A DNA stretch of 64,000 nucleotides from Siphonodentalium dalli (GCA_032622095.1 CP136065.1:116727195-116791194); one strand, 5' to 3'; shown: positions 1 through 12,651, counted from the first letter of the stretch. A program made the numbers and translations. The notes: generated by a model from the sequence alone, not told the origin.

Positions 1-1734
1 TTGGAGGGTTATATACATTTCCTATCTTCGACTGCATCAAATTTGATAAACTCTGGGAAGTCGAATATGTGGATATTCGGAAATAGATCGCGGCATAATG
101 ATATCTACGACAGAAGAGTCACTCCATTATTTAAAATATAGGCCACGATATGGCGTTATGTGTATTCTTTGTAATAAATAGGTAGTTTTTTCATTAGCTG
201 GTAAATTCCCCTGGTGTTAAAATGTGCAATTAGGGTGATACAATGTCCAATTGCTTCCGATGGTAAGGGTATGGTCGACTTCAGACGATACCGAAAATAC
301 TTCAGTGGCCTTCTTTTGTTGATAAATGAGTTGTTAAAGTAAGGACACAATACGGTAACGTATGTTACATAACGTAACACAAAGTTTAATGTTCATTTTG
401 TTCAGTAAATTGGACTGAGACATTCAATGCGAGACCCATATTGTGACTGTTAAAGTTTGAATGTTTTGCATAATATAGGATTGGGTAGGATATTTTATTT
501 ACAATATACACACATGGAAAGTACAATTACAAATAAATATAATACTAATAGACTGCGCATGTATATTGTTAGGGGGTGATATAGTCATGACTGACTGTCT
601 TCCTATCACCCCAGAATATGGTGACAGATTATATGATGTGGATTGCCCGAAAAGTGGTTCATATGTATAGGCACCTACTTAGTCGATATAATTAATTAAT
701 ACTATGAATATACACGTGTGAGTGAAACCGAGTAGGAATAATGCGAGTGAGGTTTTGGGAATTTTATATAAATATATTTGTTTTAATAATAAACATGTAT
801 ACTTGAGTGAACGCATGGGAATATAAATACAAAAGGTGTGTTGTGGGGGATTTTTTCCTTTGTTTTTTGTATGGTTCTTAATATATAACCAACCCGGATT
901 AGTGATCCTGCTCTTCTATTATGCTGTTGGCAAGTCATGATAATTACTATGGTTCTGGTGGAGCAATATGATTCTGTTAAGAAATTGTACATTTATTTTT
1001 TTCGGACTAGTCATGGTTAAAATGTTTTAATATATATCTGTTTATGAATGTCTCATACATACACTTTCAGTTTCTCAAATCATTCAGATTAACATGCATC
1101 ACCTCGAAATTTACAACGTTAGAAAAGAAAAACGATACTTATTCAAAATGGCTCCACCAGCATCATAGCACAACCAGGCGCGATATCCGATTCACATTCT
1201 TGAACACAACAATGACACTGTTCATTAAAATTAATCACCCTCGACAGTAAACTGTTTTAGTAGGGTGTATGTCGTTAAGAAAAAGTTAGTAAATGTAGAA
1301 ATTAAAAACAAATCATAATTACATATGAACTCACCACTTCAGCATACGGATTGCTAGTGAAATAATGTATCACAAGGGAGATTACTAATCGGATACATTC
1401 TCACTTCTAACAATTTCTTAACAAGTCCACGTGAACCACACCCTCAACAGAAATGCGTAGTATTGCTTCACAATTTGATATCATAATTGCGGTGTGGTAA
1501 TGTTGCAAATTATTTGAACTATAAAACTATAGCAATGAAGCTATAATAGAAAATAATGTCGTTTTACACGGCATATTATGTAGATCGATTGGTTGTATAT
1601 ATGAAGCACATATAATTTGAAAATCGTTTCTTTGTTTTACATTAGGTTTGAGCCCTTCAATACATGGCATGTCATGACATTGTATCTACCAAATATAATA
1701 TATATACCAAAATGTGCTCGAATCTCAGTCTCAC
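1..1734. other. AT-rich intergenic DNA, no gene recognised
   Basis: All frames are broken by frequent stops, and the short open stretches have no recognisable protein content. The only local structure noted is a short inverted repeat, GGGGTGATA near 573 and TATCACCCC near 604, enclosing a small palindrome. Confidence 0.6.
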
Positions 1735-2020
1735 TTAAGGGCCAGATGCACGTTTGCCCAAAATATGGCTGAAATCATTGAAAACATCATGTAGCTCAGC
1801 TTTATACATAGAATGTGTTGGTGAATTATTATAGTATGCTGGTCGTGTGGTTTCCTTTAAAAAGCACTTTGGTTTGACAAATGTGGGAAATATTTGGGAA
1901 AAATTGCATGTCTTTAGGTACCGAAAACTTTTAAATAACTAAAAATATTAGACCAAAGAATGGACCATGGTATGCTATGGTATATGGTTTACATGATAGG
2001 AGGCATATTTTTTTCATAAA

Positions 2021-2095
2021 ATGAGCTGCTTCGTCATCAGAGACGGATTCCAAGATGACGATAATCTGCTCTATCAATGGCTGCCATTGCAAAAC
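2021..2095 (+). other. Possible orphan exon ending at a GTAAGT donor
   Basis: An ATG-initiated 25-codon stretch with an acidic core (GFQDDDNLLYQW) stops exactly at a consensus 5' splice donor, GTAAGT (2096-2101). Base composition is richer in G/C than the flanks, which is why it stands out. The spacing of Cys, Gly-Phe, Asp-Asp and Tyr-x-Trp faintly recalls the Cys-loop region of ligand-gated ion channels, but that is a resemblance by eye and the spacing is off by one residue. No upstream acceptor or adjoining exon was found. It may be chance. Confidence 0.15.
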
Positions 2096-2582
2096 GTAAG
2101 TCAAAATTTATTCTGTTCGTTTGCGGACTTAAAAGGCAAATATCACAATATGCGTACCCGACCAGCACCCGATCTGCAAGGGGTTATCTGTATAAATATC
2201 AGGAGACGTCATATTGACATTATTTACTTCCACTCTAGCTACTTTTATTAAAATAAAAGAAGAAAACGTTTGATGGAAATTTAAAGTAAAAAATTAAATT
2301 TCGCCCATCTATCGAAAATAAGCTTGATATCATTGCGACAATGTTAAAACAATATAATTCATCTCTTAAAAGTATAAAAATTGCACATAGTTAGTAATTT
2401 TTATGTTTAGTTACATTAGTTTTCCCACATAATACGAAAATATACGTTTTCTGTGTAAAATACGTGGAACTATATATTGCGGCATACTAAAGTGAGTTAT
2501 GAAACAATTTCCGGTAATTTGGGGAAGTGGCAAAACCGAAAGTTGATTTTCTCTTCAAATTTGTGAAATTACGCATTGCAAA

Positions 2583-2678
2583 ATGTCCGTCGCTCTCAAT
2601 GACGACCCATATTTAAGGAAGAGTAATTGGGAACGTGTCAGCAATGGTGGTACCAACGATCGCATGATTGCGGCATGA
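2583..2678 (+). CDS. Small unrecognised ORF, 31 codons
   Basis: ATG to TGA reading frame with a balanced, mostly hydrophilic composition (includes LNDDPYLRKSNWERVS) in an otherwise AT-rich stretch. It lies on the same strand as, and about 0.5 kb downstream of, the exon-like segment at 2021-2095. No family is recognised and no clear splice sites frame it. Its length is within what chance gives, so this is only a candidate fragment. Confidence 0.12.
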   Translation: MSVALNDDPYLRKSNWERVSNGGTNDRMIAA

Positions 2679-3280
2679 ATTATTTTGTACTTTGGTGTAA
2701 GTTTGATAACTTTTCAATGAATTGTAATATTTGTTTACAAAATTATCATAATAATCATGGTTGCCATGTATTTTTTCTTGGGCTATTTCTCATAAATAAA
2801 ATGAACCATGTTGCCAAGTTCTGGTCACATGCTATTTTGTATTGCTGACCACAGTGGACATACCACAATTTTTTTTTTACGATTTAGAGGCCCAACGTCC
2901 AGATATTTTGTCCTATTTTAGTTGTAATCAATTATAATAGTTGATTTTATAAAACTATCAAATTTCCTAATAATCGTGTTGTTATTTTAGTGATGGATGG
3001 GGTTTAGGCTGAAAGTGAAATTAATAATTATAATATTAATAGTGTCAGATCACATGGCAATTTCACTCTGTCTCAATGCCAAATAATACAAGCGATCATT
3101 GGGAATTTTCTCCAAATTAATATTCATGTTGACACTATTACCAGGCACCTGAATGACCTGATAGTAATTCAACTTTACTAGTTGAATATGTATATGTATT
3201 ACGGTTTCATGGATCTTCAAATAAAAACAAGGGAAATAATTCAAATAATCCAACAATAAAAACCATATATGTTACTTACT

Positions 3281-3341
3281 AGATCATGCCATGAATCGCT
3301 ACGTATGGGCATAGCCAGATTAGAGATTCATGGCATGATCT
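3281..3341. repeat. Perfect 17 bp inverted repeat (hairpin)
   Basis: AGATCATGCCATGAATC at 3281-3297 is exactly reverse-complemented at 3325-3341, with a 27-base spacer. It could fold as a stable stem-loop. No TIR-type flanking duplication was seen. Confidence 0.9.
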
Positions 3342-4224
3342 AACACCACACAAATGATTCATGCTGCATGAATCAAATTTTATATAAAGCCTGTTCATTT
3401 ACTATATTAATATTATTACACTTCAATGTGGTGCATTTTCAAGGATCTCATAACTTATGCATATATGGGAAGAAAACTGGTTCGATATCGTCATATTTAA
3501 CTATTTATATTTAGTCAAATGTAGGATATGCCAAACTTGGTTATCTTATTACAGGTACATGTACTCAGCTTGTGTACATTATCAACATTTTGGGAACAGG
3601 TAGTGAAAGAGCTACCATTTATTGACTGGTATATATAATGATGGAGTTTTGTGTACCCTCCCCCAACACAAAACAAATTTGGTCCAAACAGTTGGAAATA
3701 AATGTATTAAGTCTCACGAAATATTAATATTTGGAAAAACCACAACATAATATGAAGAAATTGTTCTTATAGTTTTAATTTTGCAACCAGTAATTAGTGG
3801 GGAATTTGAAACTTTGAGATAACAAATTAGAAAATTATAACCCAACGTAGAGGGGTGCAACTTATATTTTGCAAACTTGGGACTGGGAGGGAGTTAACTT
3901 GGTCTGGGTCAAGGGGCGGTGATTTTGGAAATTTCAGAGTGGACACCCCACCCTCAACATAGATAATCTAGCTGGGTGTACTGGTTATATGGTACTAATT
4001 AATTACATCTGTGCATTATGTTAGTACCGGTAATTAATATGCAGCAATATGATTTTCCACAACATGTGGAATATTATAATATTGTGCAACATAACCTTCA
4101 AGCAATATTTTAACTCACTCATTGTTATCTTATTTTTCATAAAATATTGCTTTTGGATTCGTTAACCTGCAAAATGTTTTGTCCTTATTACAGTTGACTG
4201 AACACTAACACATTGGATTGTCAT

Positions 4225-4308
4225 GGGGTTGTCCTTTACCCGGTAGGAGAAGTGCAATGAGAGGTTGGGGTTGTCCTGTACCTGGTAGGAGAAGGGCAAC
4301 GAGAAGTT
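4225..4308. repeat. Two-copy 42 bp tandem duplication
   Basis: Two adjacent 42 bp units beginning GGGGTTGTCCT and sharing GGTAGGAGAAG differ at a handful of positions. No coding frame is associated. Confidence 0.85.
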
Positions 4309-6038
4309 AATTCCTGATTACCTGTAACTGTCAATATTTACAGGTAAGTTGAGATAGATAATTTTAATTCATTAAGGCAGCTACCAAAATTAGCTGGAAA
4401 CAAATGTTTTGAACATACCATCACAGCTAATAGCATTAAATATAAGTTGCGATTGTATCCCCCTCTGTGCCTGTAGTATATCTCTGTTATGCTCGCACCA
4501 GAGTTAATGAACCACATGAGTTGTCACACGAACTGGGGTCTTTGTTAAGTTCAATCTAAAATACATGTTTATTATCAAAATATCTTTTGTTTTATTTTAT
4601 CCTGTCGCTGCCATCCAATAGCAAAGACACATTCAGGATCTCTGACATTTTATATGAATTTTAAAATAATTAAATTGAGTTGAGCTTGTATGAAAACAAA
4701 ACCATAGTTATATGTTAGTTTTTATCCAAATATTTCAATTAGTACAAGCATAGGGCGATTCAGATCAACATGAAACTATCAAGTAATTAAATGAAACCTC
4801 CAACAGTTGCTGGAACCCATTTGAGATGTTCGTCAGATCTAATTTGTAGTCCCCCCCATAAAGCATTTTACAAGGCATTGAGATTGACCACTCAACGCTT
4901 CATCTATATACGTTTTACATGAAAATAGTTTGTGCTATTTAATTTGTGGAATATGTGGTGTCTAATGCGAATTTACCCCAAGAGGGCTTTTGTTATTTTA
5001 TTTCTGTAAACGTGGTGTCGGTGGCAACCCCCCAAGAAAGCTAATGCTGTTATACATTGGTGGTGCGAAATTGAAAGTTAAGAAAATTAAAATTTGTCTG
5101 TCTCTTATAGGTGATTGAAATAACTTGGAATCAAAGAAATGGAATCATTGCCATTGGTAATCATTGACAATGCCGATTAACTGTGAGGTTGCTTTGCTGA
5201 TAACAGTGGTCTAACAATGAGCAGATGAGCATGTATGTAATTTTATTTAGCGTCAATACTGCACAACAGTTATGTGCGATTTTTTGAATAACCCATTACC
5301 CATGGTCCATAATATGACAAATACATTACCTTACAGATAGTGACACATTTGAGGTCAATATAAACTGTATTTCAACAGACTTATCACCGATAGTCAATGG
5401 CATAGTGAGATTGATTACTTTGATATAGTGGGAATACTTTGCATCATTGGGATACCTCAGTCCTGGGAAAAAACCACAGAATGTCAGAAGCAAAATTTAT
5501 GATTTATTCATGTGTATTTATTTGGTCAGTTCAGTTAAGTATGATATCAATGACAGTCTATCATATATTGAGAGATATTAAATGTATGCATTGAAAAGCT
5601 GAATGAGAGTACTATCTTTTGAGAGTTCAGAATTTTTTTTTTAATTTAAAATTAAACAATAACTAATAATTAAATTAATTATTAAATTAATAATAATAAA
5701 TTGATACATATATCATTGTATTATTGTATTATGATTGTTTCAATTTAATATCAAATTATACAGACTGAAGGCTTTTTTTTTTACAAGTTTAATTGATTTT
5801 TTATTTGTCCATCCTGTCCTCCATACATTTATAAATAGTCCCATTTGCAAATGTCTGGTTTATTATTGCCATTTTTCAGAATAGGGTACTCATAATTTGA
5901 CTTCATTTACAAGAATGGTGTTCCTTCTTCTGCAGAAAGACGGCTCCTCTCATGGAAAACAGATATGATGCTACACCTGTCAACACAGTTTAACGATGAA
6001 AGTGGAAGTAGATCAAAGTTATCGGTACCTAAAGTGAA

Positions 6039-6090
6039 CTTATTATAAAATGTTACAAATCTCTCTTATTATAAAATGTTACAAATCTCT
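6039..6090. repeat. Exact 26 bp tandem duplication
   Basis: The unit CTTATTATAAAATGTTACAA followed by ATCTCT occurs twice without change (6039-6064 and 6065-6090). Identity of the copies indicates a recent slippage event. Confidence 0.92.
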
Positions 6091-6273
6091 CTTATTTACT
6101 CTTATGGTGTTCATATTTCAAAATTTCTAATAGATGGTATGCATTCCTCAATATGTGTTCTACATCCCTGTGAAGTTCCATTGCGTACGGTTGTGGATTT
6201 ATTAAGATATTGCCAAATTACCTGACCCACCCAAAAATGATTTTTTTTGGGCAAACGTGCGTCTCCCCCTTAA

Positions 6274-8516
6274 CTACAATTTTGAATATTTATTTGATAT
6301 ATTTTCAATTCTAAATCATATCGTTTGACGGTACTGTGCATTTTTTTTTACTCCATAGTCGATTTAGAACGACTTATGCATATATATCATTTAAATTTGG
6401 TCAGCACATCTGCAAATCTCAATGCATCTCGGTGGGCTGTCGATTGGTTGTACGTGTGTAATATAAGGTGTGCTTACATATTATGGGTGACCATAATTTC
6501 GTTATTTACCATGTTAGTAACTACTTATATGCAGAAGTGTCCATCTCGTGTTGTACATTCGAGTCGGTATTTACGTGAAGTGAAGTATGGTATGGGGGTA
6601 TGATTTCAAGTCATACGTGTACTTGACAAATCGCGGTAACATTGTCGTATATATCGGCGGTAACATCTGTTAGAAACGATCTTGAAACAATTTTCTGGAT
6701 TTTTTTTTAATCGATCGGTGACTCGTGTTTATTGCAATAATCAGATTTCGCCTGATCTCAATCAACTATCAGAAACATATGGTAATGTATGTTACATGCC
6801 TGAAAAGAACCATTGCACCGCGAAGTCCAAAACTTTTAGGTGCATTCGCAATTATATATTGATACCATTTTATTCCCGCAATAATGCGAATATAAATGTC
6901 ATGTATGGCTCTATTTTAGTCAACAGTTTATACATTTTACTAGTCAGTGTTCTCGTGGAATCAATTTTGATATCAGGTTACGTATTATACACTGATCTGG
7001 CGACAGCTACATTTGATGCTATATTTGTTTTGATCGTCGTCGAAAATGTCTCAAATGACATTAAATATCGACAGCAAACTATCGCCCATATGCATCTGGA
7101 ACACTGACATCGGTCGTCGCATATTTAGTCCGTCTGTGGACCATTGTTTATGGAATTCGGACTCGGCGACAGTAATGTATGTTACATGTAGGAATTCAAA
7201 GGGCCAGTTTCCGCCTCAAAGATTTAATAACATGTTTACACGGGTAGTTTTTGTAGTGTGTGGGGGTAAAGTCTTCCCGCAAGTGATAGTTGCCAAACTC
7301 CGCGATCCATATTATAGCAGAAAAATGCACGGTTTTCCTAAGAATGGACCAATTTATGTTACCCAGCGTTGGAGTGAGACAACCAATCACTGATCTCGCG
7401 TGCATGCGGCAATAGAGTGACCACAATTCAGTACGCGAGTGATCTTACATGCATACTGTCGGATTAAAACCTATTTTGAATTAAACAACATGCCATGCAA
7501 TAAATCCACCTAACTCTACTCAACAACATATGTGATTGTGCACGGCAAGGTCTAGAACGTCCAATAAAACACATGAATTGGACAATCATATCAACTTTTA
7601 TTGTATGGCCATTCACTTATTTCACGAGAAAGTATTATGAATACTCGTCAAAATGGAAAAGATTGAGAATGAATAAAATTAATGGACCTACGGGTAAGTT
7701 ACTTTTTGTTACATGAAGTTAGCTTCTTACCCCTCCCCTCCATACCCCAGGTACCATGTCACCACATACATTTTATGCTCATCGTTTACCACATTTGTTC
7801 CATATCACGTTATCACAGACTTGAAAATCCTTTCTGTACTGCCAGGGACATGTCGAAAAGGGGGATCGTTCGGGTGGTCTCATCCCATAACATTGACAAA
7901 TATTTTCGACAGTTCGGAATTTCATGGTTGCCATAACATTAATTGGCCAAAGCTAGTTTTTTTCCTGATATTCCATCCAGTATGTCGTGTGAAATATCTT
8001 GCTTTTATATGAAAATTCGTATAGTTCTCTCTAGTCACATCCCATCGCAATCGTATCCGGATTTGATACCACAGTCCATTTTTCATTCATGCATGTGTTG
8101 GTGGGTGTACATGCTCAGCTTTCTTTAAGATTATTTTATGTCATTATCAAAGGAACGTTTCTTTCATATACAAAGAAAGTTCGCCAACAGTATATTGGGC
8201 ATAGGGCGGATCGAATTTTATATCGACGTTGAGTCTCCATATATATGCCCAGGTTACATTCCTGCATCACAGTGATTAAATATTGGTTGTTATTATCAAA
8301 GTCAAGAAATCGCAATTTTTTTTTATAATCACTATCGTTTCGCCACTTCAATGCAAACGAAACAAACCCAATAAACACTATAGTTCAAATTTAGCCCTCC
8401 CCACTACTGTGTCATTTTTGGGTGGTTCCCTATTATCAAGTGCATCCCCATTTCCAATGTTCAGCATTTTCATCTGTGCCCAGATATATTGGCCGGAAAT
8501 TGAAGTGGGCGTGACA
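6274..8516. other. Intergenic DNA with unrecognised open frames
   Basis: This stretch is visibly richer in CpG than the first 6 kb and holds several overlapping open frames of 60-140 codons. The longest (6682-7107, plus) begins at TTG, is rich in Ile, Tyr, Asn and Val, and matches no family I know. The frame at 7046-7393 overlaps it. I see no splice-consistent gene model and treat these as chance frames. Confidence 0.4.
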
Positions 8517-8577
8517 GCTCGAGAACGGAATGTCTCCCGAGGAGCACAGCTCCGAGGGAGACATTCTGTTCTCGAGC
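8517..8577. repeat. Near-perfect 22 bp inverted repeat with palindromic loop
   Basis: The arm at 8517-8538 (GCTCGAGAACGGAATGTCTC plus two bases) is reverse-complemented at 8556-8577 with a single C/T difference that still allows a G-U pair. The 17-base spacer contains a further self-complementary core, GGAGCACAGCTCC. A third partial copy of CAATGTCTCCTGAGAAG follows at about 8591. Confidence 0.9.
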
Positions 8578-9817
8578 GGGTGACAAAACTCAATGTCTCC
8601 TGAGAAGGGCAACAACTGTTTTGTTATCCGATTACTAAATAAAAATCCTTGCCATTCACACGCACGATGTTGCACTGCGTCATCACAATGCACGAGTGCT
8701 TTCTTTCGCGATTATATATATTTTTAGTAACTTCGTATCGTCCTATAGATTTTCTGTTCAATAAAAGCTATATAGATAGTTAAGCCGTTACGCATTTGAT
8801 AATCACCGTTCTCGTGGTTAGATCGTCAATATCGGTCCATGCAATGTAAACCAATAAGCCGTATGTTATCCCGTTCTGAAATTTGGCATATTCAATGTCG
8901 TCTTGTGAGCGGAATTTACTCGCGATGTTAATTTCATTACGATCTTCCCCAAAAGCTATTGGGAAGTTGTGGATTTCGGGACTGTACATTTACACGTGTT
9001 AATTCTCCCTTGTGGAAGCGCATCGCGATCCCCACACGAAATACTTTTATGATCACAATGCAGCCACCGGCGTTGAGGTCAGATATGACGGATAAGCGTA
9101 TAAGATAATTCATTCGCGAAAAACGTATGCAATGCGTTGTACACCAGTAAGAGTATTTTATAACCAACTGACCCCACGGGATCGACTCGTTCAATCTTGC
9201 ACCATAATGTCCACATGAAGATATTGAATCACCAAGTTATTTCGTTGTAAAAAGTACATAACACTTTTTTTTTAAATGTATCAACTTAGAAGTTTGAATA
9301 TTAGTGTTCACTAAATATATGCAAATTAGCAAACACCACAACTGGTGTTTTTTCGAATCCGTGTTAAAGTTATGTGAAACACTCCGCTTGGGTGATCAAA
9401 TAGAAATGGAGAATAATCTTACTCATTTTTACAATTATCATATCCAAATTTGACAACACACACCGTCATTCTTATATATTAATTAAATGCAATGACTCTT
9501 TGTGGCGAAATCGTTTTCGTTAGTTTATCACCAATAGTTGGGTCCCGAATCGAGAAGTAAATATTTACAATTGAGCGTAGTTCGGACAATGTTTTCTATG
9601 GAGTGGTATGACCGATTTGCTTGAGATTTTCTGTGATGTCAGTAGAATCATGCTACATTCATCCAGTTGGCATAGCTCCTGAATACTAACTGATCAGTTT
9701 CACGTACCCGAACAAGTCCATAATGTGTCTTTAAGCCATGACAAAACGTGATGCTGATAAAATCACGGCAGTCACAGCCATGACAAAACATGATGCTGAT
9801 GAACCAGGGATAAATCA
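8578..9817. other. Intergenic DNA, nothing recognised
   Basis: Short open frames on both strands lack family features. A local direct repeat around CATGACAAAAC(G/A)TGATGCTGAT occurs near 9738 and 9780. Confidence 0.5.
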
Positions 9818-9875
9818 GGATCAATCGATCAAGCATGGATAAAACTGGATCAATCGATCAAGCATGGATAAAACT
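9818..9875. repeat. Exact 29 bp tandem duplication
   Basis: The unit GGATCAATCGATCAAGCATG plus nine bases is repeated head to tail at 9818-9846 and 9847-9875. Confidence 0.9.
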
Positions 9876-9914
9876 GGATCCACGATATAAAGCTCCCTGA
9901 TGTATTTATTATCA

Positions 9915-10070
9915 TCTGTATCTGGGGGACATCGAATTACCCAGAGAATATACCAAGAGCCCAACATAGAGAACATGTCTGTATCTGGGTGACATAAAAT
10001 TACACAGAGAATATACCAAAAGCCAAACGTAGAGAAAATAGATACTACACCAAAAGCCCAACATCGAAAC
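9915..10070. repeat. Diverged direct repeat, about 62 bp unit
   Basis: TCTGTATCTGGG followed by GACAT and ending GAGAATATACCAA(G/A)AGCC recurs at about 9915 and 9978, with a partial third copy (ACCAAAAGCCCAACAT) near 10052. It lies immediately upstream of the LINE fragment and could be part of the same insertion. Confidence 0.7.
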
Positions 10071-10082
10071 CGTGCAGATTAG

Positions 10083-10857
10083 ATCGAGGTATCAGAGCAA
10101 TTCCAAGTAAAGGCCAAAAACTGTGAAACCATATCGGACTTCAAATCTTTTCTTAAAACTGACCTCATCGTGAGCCCCCGTTACATGGAATTTGCTTACA
10201 CAAGACGAAGTCAAATTTTCCATTGTCGATTACGACTAGGGTGTGGCAATCTGAATTACGACTTATATCGCAATCATTTACAAGACAATCAATATTGTAT
10301 ATGTGGCGAAGTTGAAACAGTATCACACTTCTTGCACTATTGCCCAGTCTTTGAAGCCGAGAGAGACATATGTTTCAGCAATCTTAATAATTTGGAAACA
10401 AACAATCTATTGTTTTTTTATTATCATTGTTGTTGCTAAAGAAAGTCCTTTTCATGCAAAAAAATATATCAAGGTAGTACCTAGTATCAATTATTGGTCT
10501 TGCTTTTAAGTTGAACGATGACTGTTAAAATTGTCCTAACACATAGTGTGGCTTTAAATATTTTCTAATTGCATGTCACAGGTAAGAAAGTAGGCCAGGG
10601 CATGGACGAGTGAAACTCTTCCATGTTTTGGACAGAGAGCATGAATGAGTGAATGTATTTTGTCTCTTTCTTTTGTTATTATTCTTCTTTATCAATAAAA
10701 AAAATAAAATAATAATAATAATAATAATTTGGAAACAAAAACACTCTTAGAAGGTTCAAAATCACTTTCCTTATCCAAAAACATTGAGATATTCGCTAAC
10801 ATTCAGAAATATATAGAACTAACTGGCAGATTCAAGCCATATTATGCACAAACCTGA
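10083..10857 (+). pseudogene. LINE C-terminal (post-RT) fragment, interrupted
   Basis: An open frame from 10083 carries the cysteine/histidine tail of APE-type non-LTR retrotransposon proteins: a basic RRSQIFHCRLRLGCGNLNYDL block, then C-I-C-G, a His in SHFLHYCP and the final Cys of a zinc-binding C-x-C...H...C pattern. The same block recurs in the LINE remnants at 25.0, 30.0 and 53.0 kb. The frame is broken after codons NLNNLET by a 320 bp insertion. It resumes in phase after the repeated target site and runs to TGA at 10855-10857, ending about 45 residues later. Upstream RT and endonuclease domains are absent, so this is a 5'-truncated, dead copy. Confidence 0.82.
10403..10722 (+). mobile_element. 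320 bp A-rich-tailed retroposon insertion with 17 bp TSD
   Basis: The sequence AATAATTTGGAAACAAA occurs at 10386-10402 and again at 10723-10739, bracketing 320 bp that interrupts a LINE reading frame. The insert ends in AATAAAAAAAATAAAATAAT and (AAT)n just before the second copy of the target site, the signature of LINE-mediated retroposition of a SINE or short transcript. I see no convincing tRNA-type A/B box, so its origin is unknown. Skipping the insert restores the frame. The AAT at the 5' edge of the right target copy may instead belong to the tail. Confidence 0.85.
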
Positions 10858-12625
10858 TGTATACGATCTTAGGCTATGCATGGAACAAAATTAAAAACAC
10901 ATTTAAATTAAACATAATGTAATATCGATCACAAAGTACCCTGCCAAAACCTGCTACGATTGGAAGGGGTGCGGTCAGGCACATTATAATTAACAATAAC
11001 AACAGTAATTTCGTTGAGCTATATACATTCATATACATCGAAATGTACATTCTATTTGTCTCTGTTTGAATCGGTTACCATTCAATATGTTATATGTGCA
11101 GGAGATGGCTTAAGATAAGCACTATGCTTACTGCCAAATCCCATTATAACCATCAATATCTTGCATCATCATATCGTGAACTTTGTACATTATATTGGTT
11201 AAAATAAAATATGTTTAAACTAAAGGTTTTTCTGGTCTGAAAATTATAACCGAATCAGATGTGTCGGGCACGGCGACTTCAACTGGGTATGAAACACCAC
11301 CACCACAATCACCACGTCTCTGCCTTTTGTCCCATAGTTGTTATTGTTAACTTGTATTTGTGTTCATGTATGCCAGTATTGGCTATATTTGGCTGCTGGG
11401 GCTCGTGTAACTATCGAATGTTTAGACCTGTGTAACATACCGGAGCAAGAAACAATAGATGTGATAGCTTGACGAACCCCAAGCCAAGTAATTCATAGAT
11501 AGATAGAAGATAGATACATTTAATTTAACTCAAGTCGTCATGTATATAATACATAATTGAGGCAATTAATACACAATTTTGAGTACAATAGAATGTTACG
11601 CATGCGTGACATTGTTAATAAAATGGGGTGGCAGGCTAAATCAACAAATGTATATGGTAATATCATGGGGTGGGGTGGCCATTGGGAAGTAGTTTTGTTG
11701 TCAGCCAATGACAATTTTTTTTCCAGAAAAACATCCGTAAACGTCTCATTTATCACGATTATTCGGATTATTTCATCTGCATTAATGTAATTGCTCCTTG
11801 TGTCTTATACAAATGTGTTTTAAGTCGATTAAAGGACTCGCTGCTGGACATTCGTCAACTAAATGGTCTCGGCCTGTATCCTCGACCATCTAGTTTACCT
11901 ATATCCAATAGCTCGCCCATTAACACTGGCGTGATGGGAGAGAACTCTATCGTAGCAATCACAATATAAATCAACGACGCACACATGATGAAAACGCCAT
12001 TTAATTATTATAGACGGTACGAAAAAATAAAATACATGTATGCCATAAGTTTGGATGAATTATTGATAAATATTAAAAAGAAATGTACAGCTACAAAGTG
12101 GGGGTCACACTTTGTTAGTACATGTCTATATTCAACCCCCCCCCCCCCCCCCCCCCCACCAGCGAACCAGGTATCTCTAATACTGTGGCATAGTTTCAGT
12201 CGATTGCTCCTTGCCTGTGTGGACTAGCATGCATGAATACGAACATGTGTTTGCATTGCGCTGGAAAGTTTGTGGCTGCTTTATTCGTAATATATTTGGG
12301 TATGAAGTTATATCATGCAATTGAAATTTAACTTGTCATGATGACACAAATGACGCCTCCTCTCGTGGAGCCAAGAAAATAAGTTATTTGGTGATTGGAT
12401 TGTTGTGTGAAATTATTAATTATTTTAGCAGTTCTTGGCACCCGAAGGGACAAAAACGAAAAGAATATTTTGAACATTTGATATTTATTAAAATTCAGTT
12501 TTGTTCACTTAATACTTGTTAATATTCTATATACATTGAAGATAAGGATCTGTGAAATTCAAGATTGTACTGCCAATAGATACAGAGAATTTAGTAAACA
12601 TTTGATGCAAGTATTGCCTGGATTT
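10858..12625. other. Intergenic DNA with simple repeats
   Basis: No coding region is recognised. It holds a GATA-type simple repeat near 11500 and a 22-base C homopolymer at 12136-12157. The open frames at 11538-11790 are mutually antisense and show no family features. Confidence 0.5.
12136..12157. repeat. Poly-C homopolymer, 22 bases
   Basis: Uninterrupted run of 22 C. Similar shorter G/C runs occur near 13508, 16631, 18091, 42151, 42618 and 62367. Confidence 0.95.
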
Positions 12626-12651
12626 ATGCAAAACGCGCATCTGGCCCTTAA
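12626..12651 (-). mobile_element. Orphan TIR end related to the 1.7/6.3 kb element
   Basis: Read on the minus strand from TTAA at 12648-12651, the sequence GGGCCAGATGCGCGTTTTGC nearly matches the end at 1739. No partner end was found nearby, so this is a solo end or the remnant of another copy. Confidence 0.5.

Larger units (their letters stand above)
1735..6273. mobile_element. Possible TTAA-flanked TIR DNA element, 4.5 kb
   Basis: A TTAA at 1735-1738 is followed by GGGCCAGATGCACGTTTGCC, and the reverse complement of nearly the same sequence ends at 6269 just before TTAA (6270-6273). The inverted match runs about 40 bp, through CCCAAAA and AAATCATT, with a few substitutions and a small gap. 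TTAA target duplication is the hallmark of piggyBac-like elements. However, no transposase is visible between the ends, and the ends begin GGG rather than the usual CCC. A related end lies at 12626-12651. This may be one non-autonomous element or two unrelated ends of one family; the internal 4.5 kb is mostly unremarkable AT-rich DNA. Confidence 0.45.

Noticed and set aside
6682-7393. 141- and 115-codon overlapping plus frames as a novel gene
   Set aside because: TTG start, overlapping phases, no recognised family or splice signals; most likely chance.
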